7,132 nt of DNA from Chitinophaga pinensis (lineage in GTDB: Bacteria; Bacteroidota; Bacteroidia; UKL13-3), in contig CALPIR020000115.1 of NCBI GenBank assembly GCA_943323675.2, forward strand, positions 1 to 7,132, written 5' to 3'. This document shows, one piece after another, positions 6,096-7,132 of the stretch; position 1 is the stretch's first letter; every line of letters starts with the position of its first letter. The notes below the pieces were generated by a model. That model searched no databases and was not told the DNA's origin. It saw only the letters and a list, made by a program, of their open reading frames with translations. Made by a program: the position numbers and the translations under genes.

Positions 6096-6965
6096 ATGCT
6101 AAGATCAATGACCGGTTATGGTCAGGCTGAGGTAGACACTGAACGTTTTACCATTAAAGCCGAATTTAAATCATTAAACAATAAATTTTTAGAGATTAAT
6201 CTTCGTATGCCCAAAGTTTGGCATAGCAAGGACCATGAAGTTCGAAAAGAACTTACTAAATTGATTGAACGAGGAAGTTGCCAAGTAAATATAAATGTGC
6301 AATTTAAGCGTGCAGAGGATAAGGTTATGCCTGTTAACAAGGATGTAGCTGCTTATTACATTAAAGAGCTTACACAAGTTTGTAACGCATCAGGTTTAAA
6401 CCCTCAAATGTTGGCCTCTACCCTATTACAAATGCCTAATTTGTTTCAACCAATAGAAGATGAAAACAATGAGGATGATGTTAAAACATTGTTACATGTG
6501 GTTAATTTAGCATTTACCGAGTTTGAAAAATTCAGACAAAAAGAGGGAGAAATGTTAGCCAACGAATTAATAAGAATGACGCAAGCTATAATGCATTTGG
6601 TTAAAGAAATTGAAACTCTAGAGCCAGAGCGTATGCAAACTATAAGGGGTAGAATTGATGCCGAATTAAGCCAACTTAAAGTAGATAATTTAGACAAAAA
6701 TAGGCTTGAACAAGAGTTGATTTATTACATAGAGAAGTTAGATATTAGTGAAGAAAAAACCAGACTAATTCAACATTGTACGTATTTCTTAGAAACAATG
6801 AAGACTAAATCAGCCGGTAAAAAATTAGGTTTTATAGCTCAAGAAATGGGACGAGAAATTAATACCATAGGAAGTAAAGCTAATCATTTTAAAATACAAC
6901 AGCGTGTAGTTGAAATGAAAGACGAGTTGGAAAAAATTAAAGAACAAATTAACAATATAGTTTAG
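6096..6965 (+). CDS. yicC: YicC/YloC-family endoribonuclease
   Basis: The 289-residue product has the length and both conserved ends of the YicC family. The N-terminus is MLRSMTGYGQAE, followed by SLNNKFLEINLRMPK at about 27-41. The C-terminal DUF1732 region carries DISEEKTRLIQH, then KKLGFIAQEMGREINTIGSKAN and a final coiled-coil-like segment ending EQINNIV. Members are cytoplasmic endoribonucleases; E. coli YicC has been linked to small-RNA turnover and stationary-phase survival. The start is fixed by the family's very conserved MLRSMTGYG opening. The guanylate kinase gene begins 9 bases after the stop, a pairing seen in many bacteria, and the two probably share the promoter at 6049-6079. 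RNA targets in this organism are unknown. Confidence 0.95.
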   Translation: MLRSMTGYGQAEVDTERFTIKAEFKSLNNKFLEINLRMPKVWHSKDHEVRKELTKLIERGSCQVNINVQFKRAEDKVMPVNKDVAAYYIKELTQVCNASGLNPQMLASTLLQMPNLFQPIEDENNEDDVKTLLHVVNLAFTEFEKFRQKEGEMLANELIRMTQAIMHLVKEIETLEPERMQTIRGRIDAELSQLKVDNLDKNRLEQELIYYIEKLDISEEKTRLIQHCTYFLETMKTKSAGKKLGFIAQEMGREINTIGSKANHFKIQQRVVEMKDELEKIKEQINNIV

Positions 6966-6974
6966 CGGTATAGG

Positions 6975-7132
6975 ATGAGTAGCGAAAATTCAAATCTAAC
7001 ATTTGACCCTAAACTAAATAAGGTAGTAATTTTTTGCGCACCCTCTGGCTCGGGTAAAACTACTATTGTTAAACACCTACTATCTATTGATTCGAGAATT
7101 GCATTTTCTGTTAGTGCTTGTACACGTGAAAA
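6975..7132 (+). CDS. gmk: Guanylate kinase, N-terminal part (cut by window edge)
   Basis: Only 52 complete codons are present before the window ends. After a 15-residue lead (MSSENSNLTFDPKLN) comes KVVIFCAPSGSGKTTIVKHLL, a beta strand and P-loop of the guanylate kinase type (residues 23-30 APSGSGKT match the family's PSGxGK[ST]). FSVSACTRE follows at about 44-52, equivalent to the family's FSxSxTTR GMP-binding segment, with Cys where many enzymes have Thr. The enzyme phosphorylates GMP to GDP with ATP in the cytoplasm. The lead before the P-loop is somewhat long, but no internal ATG offers a better start. The gene sits 9 bases after yicC and is probably co-transcribed. The lid and the rest of the GMP site lie beyond the window. 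Confidence 0.9.
   Translation, partial: MSSENSNLTFDPKLNKVVIFCAPSGSGKTTIVKHLLSIDSRIAFSVSACTRE

Noticed and set aside
1..7132. Search for defence systems, mobile elements, CRISPR arrays, tRNAs or riboswitches
   Set aside because: All coding space is taken by recognisable housekeeping or metabolic genes, intergenic gaps are short, and no regular repeats, cloverleaf-like sequence, cobalamin riboswitch or transposase-like protein was seen.

Overview
The window looks like ordinary chromosomal DNA from a low-GC member of the Bacteroidota, probably a Sphingobacteriales- or Chitinophagales-like lineage. The signs are the protein families present (a Bacteroidota-type FtsK N-terminus, a DUF7935-like membrane protein, a short methylmalonyl-CoA mutase large subunit, a split 5'-nucleotidase), the lack of convincing Shine-Dalgarno sequences, and a textbook Bacteroidota promoter (TTTG, 19 bases, TAnnTTTG) before yicC. 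I see no insertion sequence, tRNA, rRNA, CRISPR array or phage gene. The lineage is inferred from memory of these families, not from a search.

Layout. (1) Bases 1-282, minus strand: the first 94 codons of an ftsK-type DNA translocase gene, cut by the window edge. (2) A 168-base divergent intergenic region. (3) Bases 451-4241, plus strand: four tightly packed genes that look like one transcription unit. These are a DUF7935-like membrane-anchored protein, a B12-dependent acyl-CoA (methylmalonyl-CoA) mutase large subunit without its cobalamin-binding domain, a lipoprotein carrying only the 5'-nucleotidase C-terminal domain, and a Tat-exported metallophosphatase carrying only the N-terminal catalytic domain. 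The last two overlap by 23 bases. (4) A very AT-rich 229-base leader. (5) dnaA at 4471-5907, closed by a strong, nearly symmetrical rho-independent terminator. (6) A 131-base intergenic region with a good promoter embedded in an inverted repeat. (7) yicC, then the start of gmk (guanylate kinase), cut by the right edge.

How the genes relate. The two nucleotidase halves probably rebuild one UshA/5'-nucleotidase-like enzyme outside the cytoplasm. The mutase needs a separate B12-binding subunit that is not encoded here. dnaA (replication initiation) and ftsK (late chromosome segregation) are housekeeping genes that happen to be near each other. yicC-gmk is a widespread pairing.

I did not find an evident new biological system. 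The items most worth a second look are the atypical Walker A motif of DnaA (Ser-Glu-Thr replacing the usual Gly-Gly-Val), the reversed, split and differently exported nucleotidase halves, and the bulged 13-bp stem that spans the yicC promoter and abuts its start codon.
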